The notes under the pieces were generated by a model. That model saw only the letters and a list, made by a program, of their open reading frames with translations, made no database searches and had not been told where the DNA came from. A DNA stretch of 64,000 bases from Pseudomonadota bacterium (GTDB lineage: Bacteria > Pseudomonadota > Gammaproteobacteria > Steroidobacterales > Steroidobacteraceae), in contig JAFEDU010000002.1 of assembly GCA_018241425.1 (NCBI GenBank), forward strand, positions 124,001-188,000, read 5' to 3'. Made by a program: the position numbers and the translations under genes. Below are positions 42,482 to 51,905 of the stretch, piece by piece. Position 1 is the first letter of the stretch; each line of letters begins with the position of its first letter.

Positions 42482-43932
42482 GGAGTAGTGTGACCTGAAG
42501 CGGGGCAGGGCGGGTAGTGCGCCTGCGCGGCTGCGCGCCGGGCGGCGTTCGGGCTGGCGGGGTCATTGCGGGTGAAGCGGCAGCCTGCCGTGGGAGATGC
42601 CAGTGCCGCGGAGTCGGTGACTTCGTCGCCCGCCGGCCGCGCGCCGCCGGCTTCCCAGCGCACCAGGTCATCGAACGCCTCGGACGCCTCCGCTTCGGTG
42701 TACGCGCAATGCCTGAAGTCGCGGACCACCCGTTGCACGAGGAGGGACTCATGTCCACGACGGCGGACGCGCTCCCGGTAGATCTGCTCGACCGCCAGCG
42801 GCACGTACAGATCGCCCAGGGTGTGAACCGTGAGGACCGGCACCCCGATGTCGCCCTCGAGCACCGGGACCCAGCGCAGCCCGTCGCGGCGCCGCCGGTT
42901 TGCGTCCGGGACGGGCGCCGCGCGCGCGATGTGAGCATTGAACTCGACCTCCGCTGCCGACAGGGCGCCGTCGCTCGTCTCGAACCGGTAAATAATGCTG
43001 CGGGTATCTGCGACGCTGCCATTGAGAATGCCACCGAGGGTGCCGTCACGGGGACCGGTGGACCAGAGCGTGTCCTGCAGGTCGGGGTCGGCGAATGCTT
43101 CCGAAAAAAACGGCCGCGGGCCGCCGCTCAGGTTCATCTCGATCTCGCGCAGACGCTCGCCCGCGGCCGTGGTCCTTGCCGGAAAGTCGCTCCAGAGCGC
43201 CGCCTTTGCCGCACCTTCGACCGCGTGCCAGCGAGGGATCGGGTAAGCGGCCGCCGGCATCCCCGCCAGTTGCAGGGCGGCCAGGTGGTAGGCCGCGAAG
43301 TAGCCGGTGAGCCAGGTATCGGCGAGCACGGCACAGAACGGCAGCGCTGCGGCGTAGTGGACGCGGTGATTCGCATCGGCGAGCGTCTCACGCTCCACCG
43401 CCGCCGCAGCGATGTGGCCGCCCATGGAGTTGCCGGCGATCAGGATCTTCCGCGGGGAGGTCACCGGGACGCCGTGCTGGCGCGCCAGCGTCTGGAAGCT
43501 CAAGGCCAGCGCGTTCGTATCCTCCACGCCGACCCGCGCATCGTAGCCGTTGCGGCTGTAGCTGGACGCCGCCCAGGCGTAGCCGCGCTCCAGCAGGTGA
43601 CGGCGCATCGGGGGCTCTCCGACGAAGAGCTGCGGCGCGTTGCCGAGGTAGCCGTGCGCCCACATGACGAGCTGACCGTTCCAGCCCGCCTGCGGGATCT
43701 CGATGCGGTAGGCCGCCCCGTCGAGTATGCCGGTGAGCCGGTGGGTCGCCGGGGCCCCCGGGAGGGGATCGAAGCCGTTCTCGACGGGCGCCTGGTAGGT
43801 GCGCTGATCGTGCGGCCGGGCCTCCTCGGGCGCGGCGGGACGCTGCTGACAGGCGCTCAGGGCTACACTGCAGGCCGCGATGAGGGAAACACGCAGGGCC
43901 CTGTAGGGCGACGCGCGGTCGCTGGTCGACAT
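42478..43932 (-). CDS. Secreted alpha/beta hydrolase (lipoprotein)
   Basis: A 484-residue exported hydrolase. Signal and lipobox LSAC at about residues 25-28. The nucleophile elbow is GNSMGG, with HGYLGN upstream and a late FRHCAY that can supply the His. The C-terminal 45 residues are low complexity. Substrate is unknown. Last 4 nt overlap the DUF2905 start. Confidence 0.82.
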   Translation of the reverse strand: MSTSDRASPYRALRVSLIAACSVALSACQQRPAAPEEARPHDQRTYQAPVENGFDPLPGAPATHRLTGILDGAAYRIEIPQAGWNGQLVMWAHGYLGNAPQLFVGEPPMRRHLLERGYAWAASSYSRNGYDARVGVEDTNALALSFQTLARQHGVPVTSPRKILIAGNSMGGHIAAAAVERETLADANHRVHYAAALPFCAVLADTWLTGYFAAYHLAALQLAGMPAAAYPIPRWHAVEGAAKAALWSDFPARTTAAGERLREIEMNLSGGPRPFFSEAFADPDLQDTLWSTGPRDGTLGGILNGSVADTRSIIYRFETSDGALSAAEVEFNAHIARAAPVPDANRRRRDGLRWVPVLEGDIGVPVLTVHTLGDLYVPLAVEQIYRERVRRRGHESLLVQRVVRDFRHCAYTEAEASEAFDDLVRWEAGGARPAGDEVTDSAALASPTAGCRFTRNDPASPNAARRAAAQAHYPPCPASGHTTP

Positions 43933-44012
43933 AGGCCTGAGGTCTGCGTGCGCACCCGTTGGGTGCAGGGGCCGGGGAATTTATCAGATTCGCCGGACAA
44001 GCCGGCGCTGCT

Positions 44013-44900
44013 TCAGGGTGCAATGGGCAGGTTCAGGTACTGCCGTGTCTGGCGGCCGGACATCACCTGCGCTCCCAGAGATTCGACGATTCGCACCGCA
44101 CGCTCGACCAGCTGACCGTTGGTGGCCAGCACTCCCCGGTCCAGGTAGAGATTGTCCTCGAGCCCCACGCGGGGGTTGCCGCCGAGCAGTACGGTCTGCG
44201 CCACCATGGGCATCTGCTGTCGTCCGACGCCGAACGCCGACCAGATGACGCCAGCCGGGAGTGCGGACTTGAGAGCCAGCATCGCCTCGGGCGTGGCAGG
44301 CGCCCCAAATCGGACCCCGAGGCACAGCTGGAACAGGGACGCAGGATCGAGCGCACCCTCGCCCAGCAGTTGCCTTGCGAGCTCGATGTGTCCGAGCTCG
44401 AATACCTCAACCTCGGGGCGCACGCCACTTTCGCGATAGCCCCGCGCCATCTCGCGGAGGTAACCGGGTGTCGTGCCGTAAAGCAGTTCGCCGAAGTTGA
44501 GCGAGCCACAGTCGAGCGTCCCGATCTCCGGTCGGAGCGCGATGATGTGCCGCATGCGCTCCTGGGGGCCGGCAAAGTCCGTGCCGGGAGCCAGCTCGAG
44601 CGGCCGCTCGCCGGGCCCGAAGACCAGATCGCCGCCCATGCCCCCCGTGAGATTGATGATCACTTCGCCATTGCGCTCGCGTATCCGCTCGACGACTTCT
44701 CGGAAAAGTGCCGGGTCGCGGCTCGCCTTCCCCGTCCGGGGATCGCGTACGTGCAGGTGAACGATCGCCGCACCAGCACCATGGGCCTCGAGCGCGGCGG
44801 CGGCGATCTGTGCGGGCGTCACAGGTACGTGGGGCGACTTGCTGGCCGAGTCGCCCGATCCGGTTACCCCGCAGGTGACGAAGACTGCGTCGCGGATCAT
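44013..44900 (-). CDS. Beta-keto acid cleavage enzyme (BKACE/DUF849)
   Basis: A 295-residue BKACE enzyme, which condenses a beta-keto acid with acetyl-CoA to give acetoacetate and a new acyl-CoA. The zinc residues H48 and H50 in VHLHVRDP and E248 in GLEDN are present. In carnitine users a BKACE member cleaves 3-dehydrocarnitine to betainyl-CoA and acetoacetate. It ends an operon after the NCS1 transporter, CaiD-like dehydratase and CoA ligase, supporting a quaternary-amine role. Substrate is inferred from neighbours. Confidence 0.9.
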   Translation of the reverse strand: MIRDAVFVTCGVTGSGDSASKSPHVPVTPAQIAAAALEAHGAGAAIVHLHVRDPRTGKASRDPALFREVVERIRERNGEVIINLTGGMGGDLVFGPGERPLELAPGTDFAGPQERMRHIIALRPEIGTLDCGSLNFGELLYGTTPGYLREMARGYRESGVRPEVEVFELGHIELARQLLGEGALDPASLFQLCLGVRFGAPATPEAMLALKSALPAGVIWSAFGVGRQQMPMVAQTVLLGGNPRVGLEDNLYLDRGVLATNGQLVERAVRIVESLGAQVMSGRQTRQYLNLPIAP

Positions 44901-44910
44901 GGCCGTCCGC

Positions 44911-46308
44911 TCAGGCGTCGAGGCCGCGATCGGCGACCCGCGCGGCGCGAAACTCGGGGCCGAGATCGACCGAGCGATAGCTCAAATAGTAGAGGGCAGC
45001 TGCGACCGCGAGTCCCACCGGCATGGACACATCCGTGCCTCCGAGCGCCCGGGAGACTGGTCCCTGGTACAGCTCGGTGTTCACAAACGGCAGCATCGCG
45101 AGGAACCCCGCAGCGTAGGCGGAGAGCCCACGCCAGTTCCACCGCCCGTAGAGTCCGCGCGGATTGAAGATCTCGCGGATCGAGTAGTGAGTGCGGCGTA
45201 TGAGATAGAAGTCCACCAGGTTGATGGCGGTCCAGGGCGTGAAGAGACACAGGAGTATCGCCAGCAGATCGCTGAAGCCGCGCACGAAGTCACCTGAGAC
45301 CCCGCGCGCAATCGCGTGGGCGCAAACCCCCGCAAGTAGGACGGCGACGATGCGCTTTCTGCGGGTCGCCTGCACCGGGTGGAAGGAGTCCGCCACACTG
45401 AGCAGGGTGAGGGAGGCGCCGTAGTAGTTGAGGCTCGTCATCGTGAGGAGTCCAAGGAGGGCCACTCCAAGCAATAGACCTCCGAACCCGGGGTAAACCG
45501 CATCGCCGGCCGAGCTCAGTGCCGCCGCGACCGATAGTCCCGGGAATGCCGCGGCGGCCGCAGAGCCGACGAGCATCGCCCAGAGACTTCCCGCAAAAGC
45601 GCCACCGTAGGTCCAGTAGAAGGGCGCGCGGACGCCCGCCGAACGCGGCAGGTAGCGCGAGTAGTCCGAGACGTAGAACGCTCCGCTGAGCTGGTAAGCC
45701 GCGGCGGCGAAGAATTGCGTGAGGAATGCGGTGGTCGGGAAGGGACGTAGGGACCACGACGATGACGGCAGCGGCAGATGCACGGAGGCGGCGGCGGTGA
45801 ACATCGCAAGGACCGCGATCATGAGGTATGCGAGCCAGCGCTGTGCACGATGGATGAGGTCGTAGCCGACCGCGGATATGCCGAGCGCGACGAGGGTGAA
45901 GAACGTGCCGCAACCGCGCGCGCTGAGGCCCGTGAGCCGCGATGCCGTGTCGCCGCCGAGCACCTCATTAAAGGCGTTGTAGCCGACGTAGCTGATGAGG
46001 GCGATCACCCAAACCAGGAGCGCCCCCATGTACCCGAACTGCGGCCGCGACTGGATCATCTGCGGCAGCCCGAGCTGCGGACCCTGCGCGGAGTGCAGTG
46101 CCATGAAGAACGTTCCCAGTGCGCATCCCAGCGTAGCCGCGATTGCAGTCCACAGTAGATTCGCGCCCAGGGCCACGCCGATCACTCCCGTCGCGACGCT
46201 GGCCAGCTGCGTCCCCCCGGTGAACCATACCGGCCACAGGTGCCAGGGATGGCCATGGCGCTCGGCGGCCGGCACATAGTCGATCGAGCGGGTCTCGATG
46301 CGGATCAT
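44911..46308 (-). CDS. NCS1-family transporter
   Basis: A 465-residue transporter with about 12 membrane helices. The GLPQMIQSRPQFGYMGALL segment and a central GFSDLLAILLCLFTPWTAINLVD are typical of NCS1 (purine/cytosine/allantoin/hydantoin type) permeases. The ATG overlaps the CaiD-like stop (ATGA) and BKACE follows 10 nt later. By context it imports the amine or acid used by the cluster rather than a nucleobase, but this is inference. Confidence 0.88.
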   Translation of the reverse strand: MIRIETRSIDYVPAAERHGHPWHLWPVWFTGGTQLASVATGVIGVALGANLLWTAIAATLGCALGTFFMALHSAQGPQLGLPQMIQSRPQFGYMGALLVWVIALISYVGYNAFNEVLGGDTASRLTGLSARGCGTFFTLVALGISAVGYDLIHRAQRWLAYLMIAVLAMFTAAASVHLPLPSSSWSLRPFPTTAFLTQFFAAAAYQLSGAFYVSDYSRYLPRSAGVRAPFYWTYGGAFAGSLWAMLVGSAAAAAFPGLSVAAALSSAGDAVYPGFGGLLLGVALLGLLTMTSLNYYGASLTLLSVADSFHPVQATRRKRIVAVLLAGVCAHAIARGVSGDFVRGFSDLLAILLCLFTPWTAINLVDFYLIRRTHYSIREIFNPRGLYGRWNWRGLSAYAAGFLAMLPFVNTELYQGPVSRALGGTDVSMPVGLAVAAALYYLSYRSVDLGPEFRAARVADRGLDA

Positions 46309-47087
46309 CCGCCCCGCCACTGTGGTGCGCGCTTGTCGCGGAAGGCACGCGGCCCCTCGAGATGGTCCTCGCTTGCGTACAGCTGCGCGACGGTCGCGAG
46401 CGATCGCTTGCGGATAGCGTCCATTCCCTGTTCGAAGCTCCAGCCCTCCGAGCGCCTCGCCACCTCCTTGATGGCGGCAAGAACCAGCGGCGGTCCGTCT
46501 ACGAGCGTGCGCGCCAGGGCGCGGGCCTTAGGCATGAGTTCCTCGGCGGGGCTCAGCCACCCGACCAGTCCCCGGGAGTGGGCTTCGCCGGCGTCCATCC
46601 AGCGCCCGAGCATCAGGAGCTCCATGGCAAAGTGCCACGGTAGTCGCTTTGGCAGGCGCAGGGTCGCCGCATCGGCGAGCGTTCCTGCCTTGATTTCCGG
46701 CAGTGCGAAGCGTGCGCTGTCTGCCGCAATGATCAGGTCCGCGGCGAGCGCGAGCTCGAAACCGCCTCCCACCGCCATGCCGTTGACCGCGGCGATTACC
46801 GGCTTGTTAAGGCCCTGTAGCTCCTGCAGGCCCCCGAATCCGCCGATCCCGTAGTCTGCGTCCTGCGGTTCGCCGTTTGCGGCGGCTACCAGGTCCCACC
46901 CGGCACAGAAGAACCGGCTGCCCCCGCCCGTGACTATGGCGACTCGCGCAGCGTCGGTGTCGCGGAACCGGGCAAAGACCTCCCCGAGCAGGCGGCTGGT
47001 GGGGGCATCGATGGCATTCGCCTTCGGCCGGTCGAGCGTCACCTCGAAGATGCCATCCGCGAGCTGGGTGCGAACGCAGTCGTTCAT
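46305..47087 (-). CDS. caiD: Enoyl-CoA hydratase family, carnitinyl-CoA dehydratase-like
   Basis: A 260-residue crotonase. It keeps the LDRPKANAIDA start, AGWDL oxyanion strand, GGGFELALAAD and the LPEIKAG glutamate that mark CaiD, which interconverts carnitinyl-CoA and crotonobetainyl-CoA. The downstream GG of the usual crotonase motif is altered (ADAAT), which may tune substrate. ATG 47087 starts the domain. Coupled to the CoA ligase (10 nt) and transporter (4-nt overlap). Confidence 0.87.
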   Translation of the reverse strand: MNDCVRTQLADGIFEVTLDRPKANAIDAPTSRLLGEVFARFRDTDAARVAIVTGGGSRFFCAGWDLVAAANGEPQDADYGIGGFGGLQELQGLNKPVIAAVNGMAVGGGFELALAADLIIAADSARFALPEIKAGTLADAATLRLPKRLPWHFAMELLMLGRWMDAGEAHSRGLVGWLSPAEELMPKARALARTLVDGPPLVLAAIKEVARRSEGWSFEQGMDAIRKRSLATVAQLYASEDHLEGPRAFRDKRAPQWRGG

Positions 47088-47097
47088 CCTGAGGCCC

Positions 47098-49194
47098 TCA
47101 GCTCGCCGACATCCGCAGCAGCGCATCCACCGCAATCGCGTCGTGCTCGCGCACGATCAGGGGGTTGACGTCGAGTTCGACGAGCCGGCCGGGGTGCGTC
47201 AGTGCAAAGTCCTGGATGGCCCGAACCGCGGCTACCGCGGCATCGAGGTCGCCGCTCGGGCGCCGCCGGTAGCCCCAGATGAGCCGCGCCGCCCTGAGCG
47301 ATGTGATCGCGGCGCGGATTTCGGCATCGGAAGCCGGGAGGAGGAGCGTGCAGCGGTCCGCGACCAGCTCCACGAGCACGCCGCCGGAGCCGATCACGAG
47401 GTAGAGTCCGAACACCGGATCGCGTGAAATACCGACTATAAGTTCCGCGACCCCACCCTCGATCATCTCCTCGACGAGGAGCTCGGTGCCGAGTGCCACC
47501 AGGATCTCGTGCGCCGCCGCCTCAACCTCAAGCGGTGAGCGGAGGTTGAGCCGCACCGCCCCAAGTTCGGTCTTGTGGGTGATGGAACTACCCACTGCCT
47601 TGAGCACGACGGGGTAGCCGAGTTCGTCGGCGGCAGCGGCAGCGGCAGCAGGTGACCCTACCCGGCGTGCACGGGGCACCGCGAGGCCCCGGGCATGGAG
47701 CGCCTGCTTTGCCGCCCACTCGGACCAGGTGCGGACGTTGTCCGGCTCTGGGGCCTCCACGCCGTCCAGTAGTGGGGCGAGATTGAGTGGCGCATTGCCG
47801 CACGCGGCCGCGGCTCCAATCGCCGCAAGCCCCTCTTCCAAGCCCAGGAGCGGCACGACCCCTGCCCCGATCAGCTCCCGCGCGCGCGCCTCGGGAAGGC
47901 TCTCAGGAAGCGTTGCGATTACGGCCGCACGCGCCGGGGTCTCCTGGGCCGCGTGGATGAAGGCGCCGAGCGGTGCCTCGAAGCCCTGCGCCGAGCAGCG
48001 GTCGGTGCGCGGAAAGTCCATCACCAGCAGGCTCAGATCGAATCCCGCCGACAGCACCGCCGCGTAGGTTGCTTCCAGCGCCTTAGGGTCGTTCCAGGTG
48101 AAGTTGTGGTAGTCGAGCGGGTTGGAGACCTGCGCGAGCGCCGGCAGGGTTGCGCGGATCCGGCGTTCCTGAGCGGCGCTGAACGGCCGGAGATTGAGGC
48201 CGTGGGCGAGGCCGGCATCCGCCACCAGCCCCGCTTCACCCCCGGAGCAGCTCATCGAGGCGATGTCGGCGCCCCGTAGCGGCCCGCAGACGTGCAGCAC
48301 CTTGAGCGTCTCCAGCAGGACCGGGAGCGATCGAACGCGTGGGACGCCGGCGCGCTTCAGGAAAGCTCCGGCCACTTCATCGGCGCCCGCAAGCGAAGCG
48401 GTGTGGCTCAGTCCGAGCCTCGCCCCCAGGGGAGAGCTGCCGCACTTGAGCGCGACGATGGCTATCCCGCGCGCCCGTGCCCGCGCGCTCGCGCGCAGGA
48501 AGCGCGCCGGGTCGGCGACGCCCTCGATATGCAGGCCGATCGCCGTCACGCGCTCGTCCTCGATCAGCGCTTCGATGGCATCCGCGAGCGTGAGATTGGC
48601 CTGGTTGCCGAGCGTGACGACGTAGCTCAAGGGCAGGCCGCGTGCCTGCATGGTGAGGTTCAGGGCGATGTTGCCGGACTGGGTGACGAGTGCGACGCCA
48701 CGCGACTCACGGCGGGCTCCCTGCTGCTCGGGCCACAGCGCGACCCCATCGAGGTAGTTGATGAAGCCGTGGCAGTTCGGCCCGAAGTACGGCATGTCGA
48801 GCGCCGCCGCCGCGAGGTCGTTCTGCAGACCACGACCCTGTGGCCCACTCTCGGAGAACCCGGAGGCGTAGCAGACGGCACCGCCACTGTCCCGGATCGC
48901 GAGCGCCCGGATCGCCTCGAGTGTCGCCTGGCGGTTGACGGCGATGAATGCGGCGTCCGGTCCCTGGGGCAACTGGGCCACCGAGCGGTAGACTTTCAGG
49001 CCCTCGATCTCATCGAGACTCGGGTGAACCGGCCACAACCGGCCCGCATAACCGAGCTTGCGGCACTGGCGGACGATCTCCGCGCAGGCGCTGCCTCCGA
49101 CCAAGGCAATGCTGCGCGGCTGCAGCAGGCGCAACAGCCGCGTGCGCGGCGCGGCCGGCAGTGTAAGGGGAATGGTCTTGAGGTCGCGGGACAT
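47098..49194 (-). CDS. ADP-forming acyl-CoA ligase (Acs/ATP-grasp family)
   Basis: A 698-residue fused enzyme: CoA-binding Rossmann domain, succinyl-CoA-ligase-like domain and C-terminal ATP-grasp domain. The phosphohistidine motif LSHTASLAG is present near residue 260. It makes an acyl-CoA from an acid, CoA and ATP with ADP release. Set first in the operon, it likely activates carnitine, gamma-butyrobetaine or crotonobetaine, replacing the AMP-forming CaiC. Which acid is used is not shown. Confidence 0.9.
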   Translation of the reverse strand: MSRDLKTIPLTLPAAPRTRLLRLLQPRSIALVGGSACAEIVRQCRKLGYAGRLWPVHPSLDEIEGLKVYRSVAQLPQGPDAAFIAVNRQATLEAIRALAIRDSGGAVCYASGFSESGPQGRGLQNDLAAAALDMPYFGPNCHGFINYLDGVALWPEQQGARRESRGVALVTQSGNIALNLTMQARGLPLSYVVTLGNQANLTLADAIEALIEDERVTAIGLHIEGVADPARFLRASARARARGIAIVALKCGSSPLGARLGLSHTASLAGADEVAGAFLKRAGVPRVRSLPVLLETLKVLHVCGPLRGADIASMSCSGGEAGLVADAGLAHGLNLRPFSAAQERRIRATLPALAQVSNPLDYHNFTWNDPKALEATYAAVLSAGFDLSLLVMDFPRTDRCSAQGFEAPLGAFIHAAQETPARAAVIATLPESLPEARARELIGAGVVPLLGLEEGLAAIGAAAACGNAPLNLAPLLDGVEAPEPDNVRTWSEWAAKQALHARGLAVPRARRVGSPAAAAAAADELGYPVVLKAVGSSITHKTELGAVRLNLRSPLEVEAAAHEILVALGTELLVEEMIEGGVAELIVGISRDPVFGLYLVIGSGGVLVELVADRCTLLLPASDAEIRAAITSLRAARLIWGYRRRPSGDLDAAVAAVRAIQDFALTHPGRLVELDVNPLIVREHDAIAVDALLRMSAS

Positions 49195-49237
49195 GGCGGC
49201 AATCTAGCGGCGCCTGCAAGCACCACTTGACGAATTC

Positions 49238-49264
49238 GGCCATCTGCGCGATACGGACATGGCC
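49238..49264. promoter_or_regulatory. Inverted repeat between ligase operon and GlxA regulator
   Basis: GGCCAT (49238-49243) and ATGGCC (49259-49264) form an exact 6-bp dyad with a 15-bp spacer in the 147-bp divergent gap. Its place suits binding by the adjacent AraC-type regulator. Untested. Confidence 0.4.
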
Positions 49265-49341
49265 TAATCTGACCGGATTGCTCAAGTCGTCCGACGCCCG
49301 AGGTTCAGCATGACGCGGCCGCGGCGGGACGCAGATCACGA

Positions 49342-50355
49342 ATGAAGGCACGACCCTACAAGGTGGGATTCTTGTTGCTGCCGGAGTTTTCGTACTTCGG
49401 GCTCGTGGCCGCCGTGCAGCCTTTGTTTCTCGCGAACTGGCGCGCGCAGGAAGCGCGCTTCAGCTGGCAGAAACTCTCTCTCGATGGCACTCCGGTGCGG
49501 GCTAGCAACGGCAGTGCCGTGGCCGTCGATTCCGCCCTGAGTGCACGCCAGCACCTGGATGTCCTCCTGGTACTGGCCTGTTTCGATCCCAAGCAGCACG
49601 TCGGTCAGGTTCGGCTGCGCACAGCGCTTGCCCGGGCCGCCGCCGCCGGCACGGAGATCGGCGGCATCGAGACCGGAAGCGAGGTCCTGGCTGATGCGGG
49701 CCTGCTCGACGGGCATGCTGCCGCGGTGCACTGGGAAAATCTCGATGGCTTTCGCGAGCGCTACCCGCGCGTGAACGCACGCGAGCAGATCTTCACCGCG
49801 GAGCGCGGCCGGATGACTTGCGCCGGCGGTACCACCGTTATCGAACTCATGCTGCACTTGGTGCGCCGCGAAGCCGGGCGCTCGCTTGCCGAGGAGGTTG
49901 CTCAGGAGATGCTGCTCGGCCGCCCGCGGCCGGCGGTCCAGCGTCAGCTGCACGCCGGGACGCCCGGCTCGGGCGACGGCGATGGCGTCGTGCGCGCGGC
50001 CGTCGAGCTCATGAAACGCCATCTGGACGAGCCGCTGCCTGGCGACGAACTTGCCCGGCGCCTGAAGGTATCGGCCCGGCACCTGCGGCGGCACTTCCGG
50101 CGCGGCACCGGGACCACGACGAGCGGCTACTACCTGGGCCTGCGACTCTCGCGCGCGCACAACCTCCTGGAGCAGACCGACCTGTCGGTGACCGAGATCG
50201 CGCAGACCTCGGGTTTTGGCTCGCTGGAGCATTTTTCGCGCGTTTACCGCAAGACCTTCGGCTGCGCTCCGAGCCGCGACCGCCACCAGACGCTCACCGC
50301 GCCGCTCTACCGCCGTGCGCCGCGGCCGCGTTCACCGGCCCCAACGAAAGGCTGA
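49342..50355 (+). CDS. GlxA/CdhR-type AraC-family regulator
   Basis: A 337-residue regulator. An N-terminal DJ-1/PfpI-like domain (about residues 5-180, with FSYFGLVAAVQPLFLANW) and a C-terminal AraC HTH (about residues 220-320) match the GbdR, CdhR and SouR group that sense glycine betaine, carnitine and related amines in Pseudomonas. Divergent from the ligase operon, it is its likely activator. A CapA-family gene follows 5 nt later. No clear ribosome site. Confidence 0.88.
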   Translation: MKARPYKVGFLLLPEFSYFGLVAAVQPLFLANWRAQEARFSWQKLSLDGTPVRASNGSAVAVDSALSARQHLDVLLVLACFDPKQHVGQVRLRTALARAAAAGTEIGGIETGSEVLADAGLLDGHAAAVHWENLDGFRERYPRVNAREQIFTAERGRMTCAGGTTVIELMLHLVRREAGRSLAEEVAQEMLLGRPRPAVQRQLHAGTPGSGDGDGVVRAAVELMKRHLDEPLPGDELARRLKVSARHLRRHFRRGTGTTTSGYYLGLRLSRAHNLLEQTDLSVTEIAQTSGFGSLEHFSRVYRKTFGCAPSRDRHQTLTAPLYRRAPRPRSPAPTKG

Positions 50356-50360
50356 CTGCC

Positions 50361-51848
50361 ATGACCTTGTTCCCCGTTCGCACCACAGTGATCGCTCTCG
50401 CGCTGGCGTGTGCCGCCTCTGCAGGGCACCCAGCCGATCTGGCGTGGCCGCCAGCGGATCCGCAGGTCATCCAGCCGGATGCACTCGATCCATTGCGACC
50501 GCCGTCCGGAGAGGACCGCACGACGGTGGCCGACGGCTTCACGCTGGCGCTCGCCGGTGACCTCATCATCGCGCGGCCCCTGACCGAGGCGGCCCCGGTT
50601 CCGGGATTCGACGAACTGCTTTCCGTGGTGCGTTCGAGCGATGCAGCCTTCGGGAATCTCGAGACCACGATCATCGACATCCGCCACTTCAGCGGCGCTC
50701 CTTACCCCTACGACGGCGACTGGGCCAACATCGCGCTTCCGGCAGTCGCACCCGATCTGAAGAAGATGGGGTTCTCACTGCTCGGGCGTGCCAATAATCA
50801 CGCTCTGGACTGGGGGCTGGAAGGGATGCGCGAGACCAGCCGGCGCCTGGAGGAGGCCGGAATTCCCTATGCGGGCTGCGGCGAGACGGCCGCGCTGGCG
50901 CGCGCTCCCGGCTACTTCGAGAGCCGCAAGGGCCGCGTCGCTCTGGTGTCGTTCGCGACGACCTTCAGGCCCTCGACCGATGCACGCGATCCGCACGGCA
51001 GCGCACCTGGCCGTGCGGGCCTGAGTGCCGTCCACCTGGCCCTGAAGGTTCACGTACGTGCGCCTGCGATGGCTGCGCTCGCCGGTGCCGACTGCCAGAT
51101 GAACCGGCGCAGCTGTGGTGCAGTCCCCGCATCGCTCACGCTGAACGGGACGACCTACGTTCAGGATGACCGCGACTTCAACGAATATGCGATCGACGTT
51201 GCGGATCTTGAGAGCGTGGGGCGTTCCATTCGGGAGGCACGCCAGCATGCCGACCTGGTCATCGTGGCGGTGCACGCCCACGAGTGTGCCTGGGACTGCG
51301 AGCATGGCTTCCCCATGCTGCCGGGAGAGTTCCTGAAGTCACTTGCCCACGGAGCGATCGATGCCGGGGCCGACGTGTTCGCGACCACCGGCATCCACAA
51401 CCTGGGGCCCATGGAGGTCTATCACGGCCGGCCCGTGTTCTACGGCTTCGGCGACTTCTTCTGGAGCGACATCCAGGAGCCCGTGCCCGGCGAACTGTTT
51501 GCGCTCAATCGTGCCCTCCTCGAGGGCACCTACGCCCATCCGGAGCGGGCGACCGACTACGACCTTACGGCGCCCTTGAACGCCGTCTCGTTCAGGAGCC
51601 CGTATCCATTCCAGTCGGTACTCGCGCAGCTGCAGTTCAGCCGCGGCAGGCTCGCCTCGATCTCGCTCTATCCGGTGAACCTCGGGTACGGCGATTCCCT
51701 GCGCACCAGCGGCACACCGCGATTGGAGCGCCGGCCGGTTGAGGTTGCCCGGATCCTGGGCGAGATCCGCGAACGCACTGCAGCCTACGGACTGAAGCCG
51801 CTTGAGTTCCGCACGGTGAACGGCGTGGCGAAGTTGGAATTGCCCTGA
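50361..51848 (+). CDS. CapA-family (PGA_cap) secreted metallophosphatase-like protein
   Basis: A 495-residue exported protein. Signal helix (residues 1-22), then a calcineurin-like fold: GDLIIARP, NNHALDWGLEGM, HAHE and GIHNLG carry the metal residues. CapA proteins are tied to poly-gamma-glutamate or other polymer export, but isolated members have unknown roles. ATG 50361 begins the signal; an upstream open frame through the regulator gene is coincidental. Co-transcribed with the GlxA gene. Confidence 0.85.
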   Translation: MTLFPVRTTVIALALACAASAGHPADLAWPPADPQVIQPDALDPLRPPSGEDRTTVADGFTLALAGDLIIARPLTEAAPVPGFDELLSVVRSSDAAFGNLETTIIDIRHFSGAPYPYDGDWANIALPAVAPDLKKMGFSLLGRANNHALDWGLEGMRETSRRLEEAGIPYAGCGETAALARAPGYFESRKGRVALVSFATTFRPSTDARDPHGSAPGRAGLSAVHLALKVHVRAPAMAALAGADCQMNRRSCGAVPASLTLNGTTYVQDDRDFNEYAIDVADLESVGRSIREARQHADLVIVAVHAHECAWDCEHGFPMLPGEFLKSLAHGAIDAGADVFATTGIHNLGPMEVYHGRPVFYGFGDFFWSDIQEPVPGELFALNRALLEGTYAHPERATDYDLTAPLNAVSFRSPYPFQSVLAQLQFSRGRLASISLYPVNLGYGDSLRTSGTPRLERRPVEVARILGEIRERTAAYGLKPLEFRTVNGVAKLELP

Positions 51849-51905
51849 GGCTCGCCTTGCTGGCGGCGTTCCGGCGTGCAGCGCGTTTCGTTAGACTCCC
51901 ACGCC

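Noticed and set aside
49818-50360. Upstream extension of the CapA frame through the GlxA gene
   Set aside because: The signal peptide begins at ATG 50361 and the extension is out of frame with the real AraC domain.
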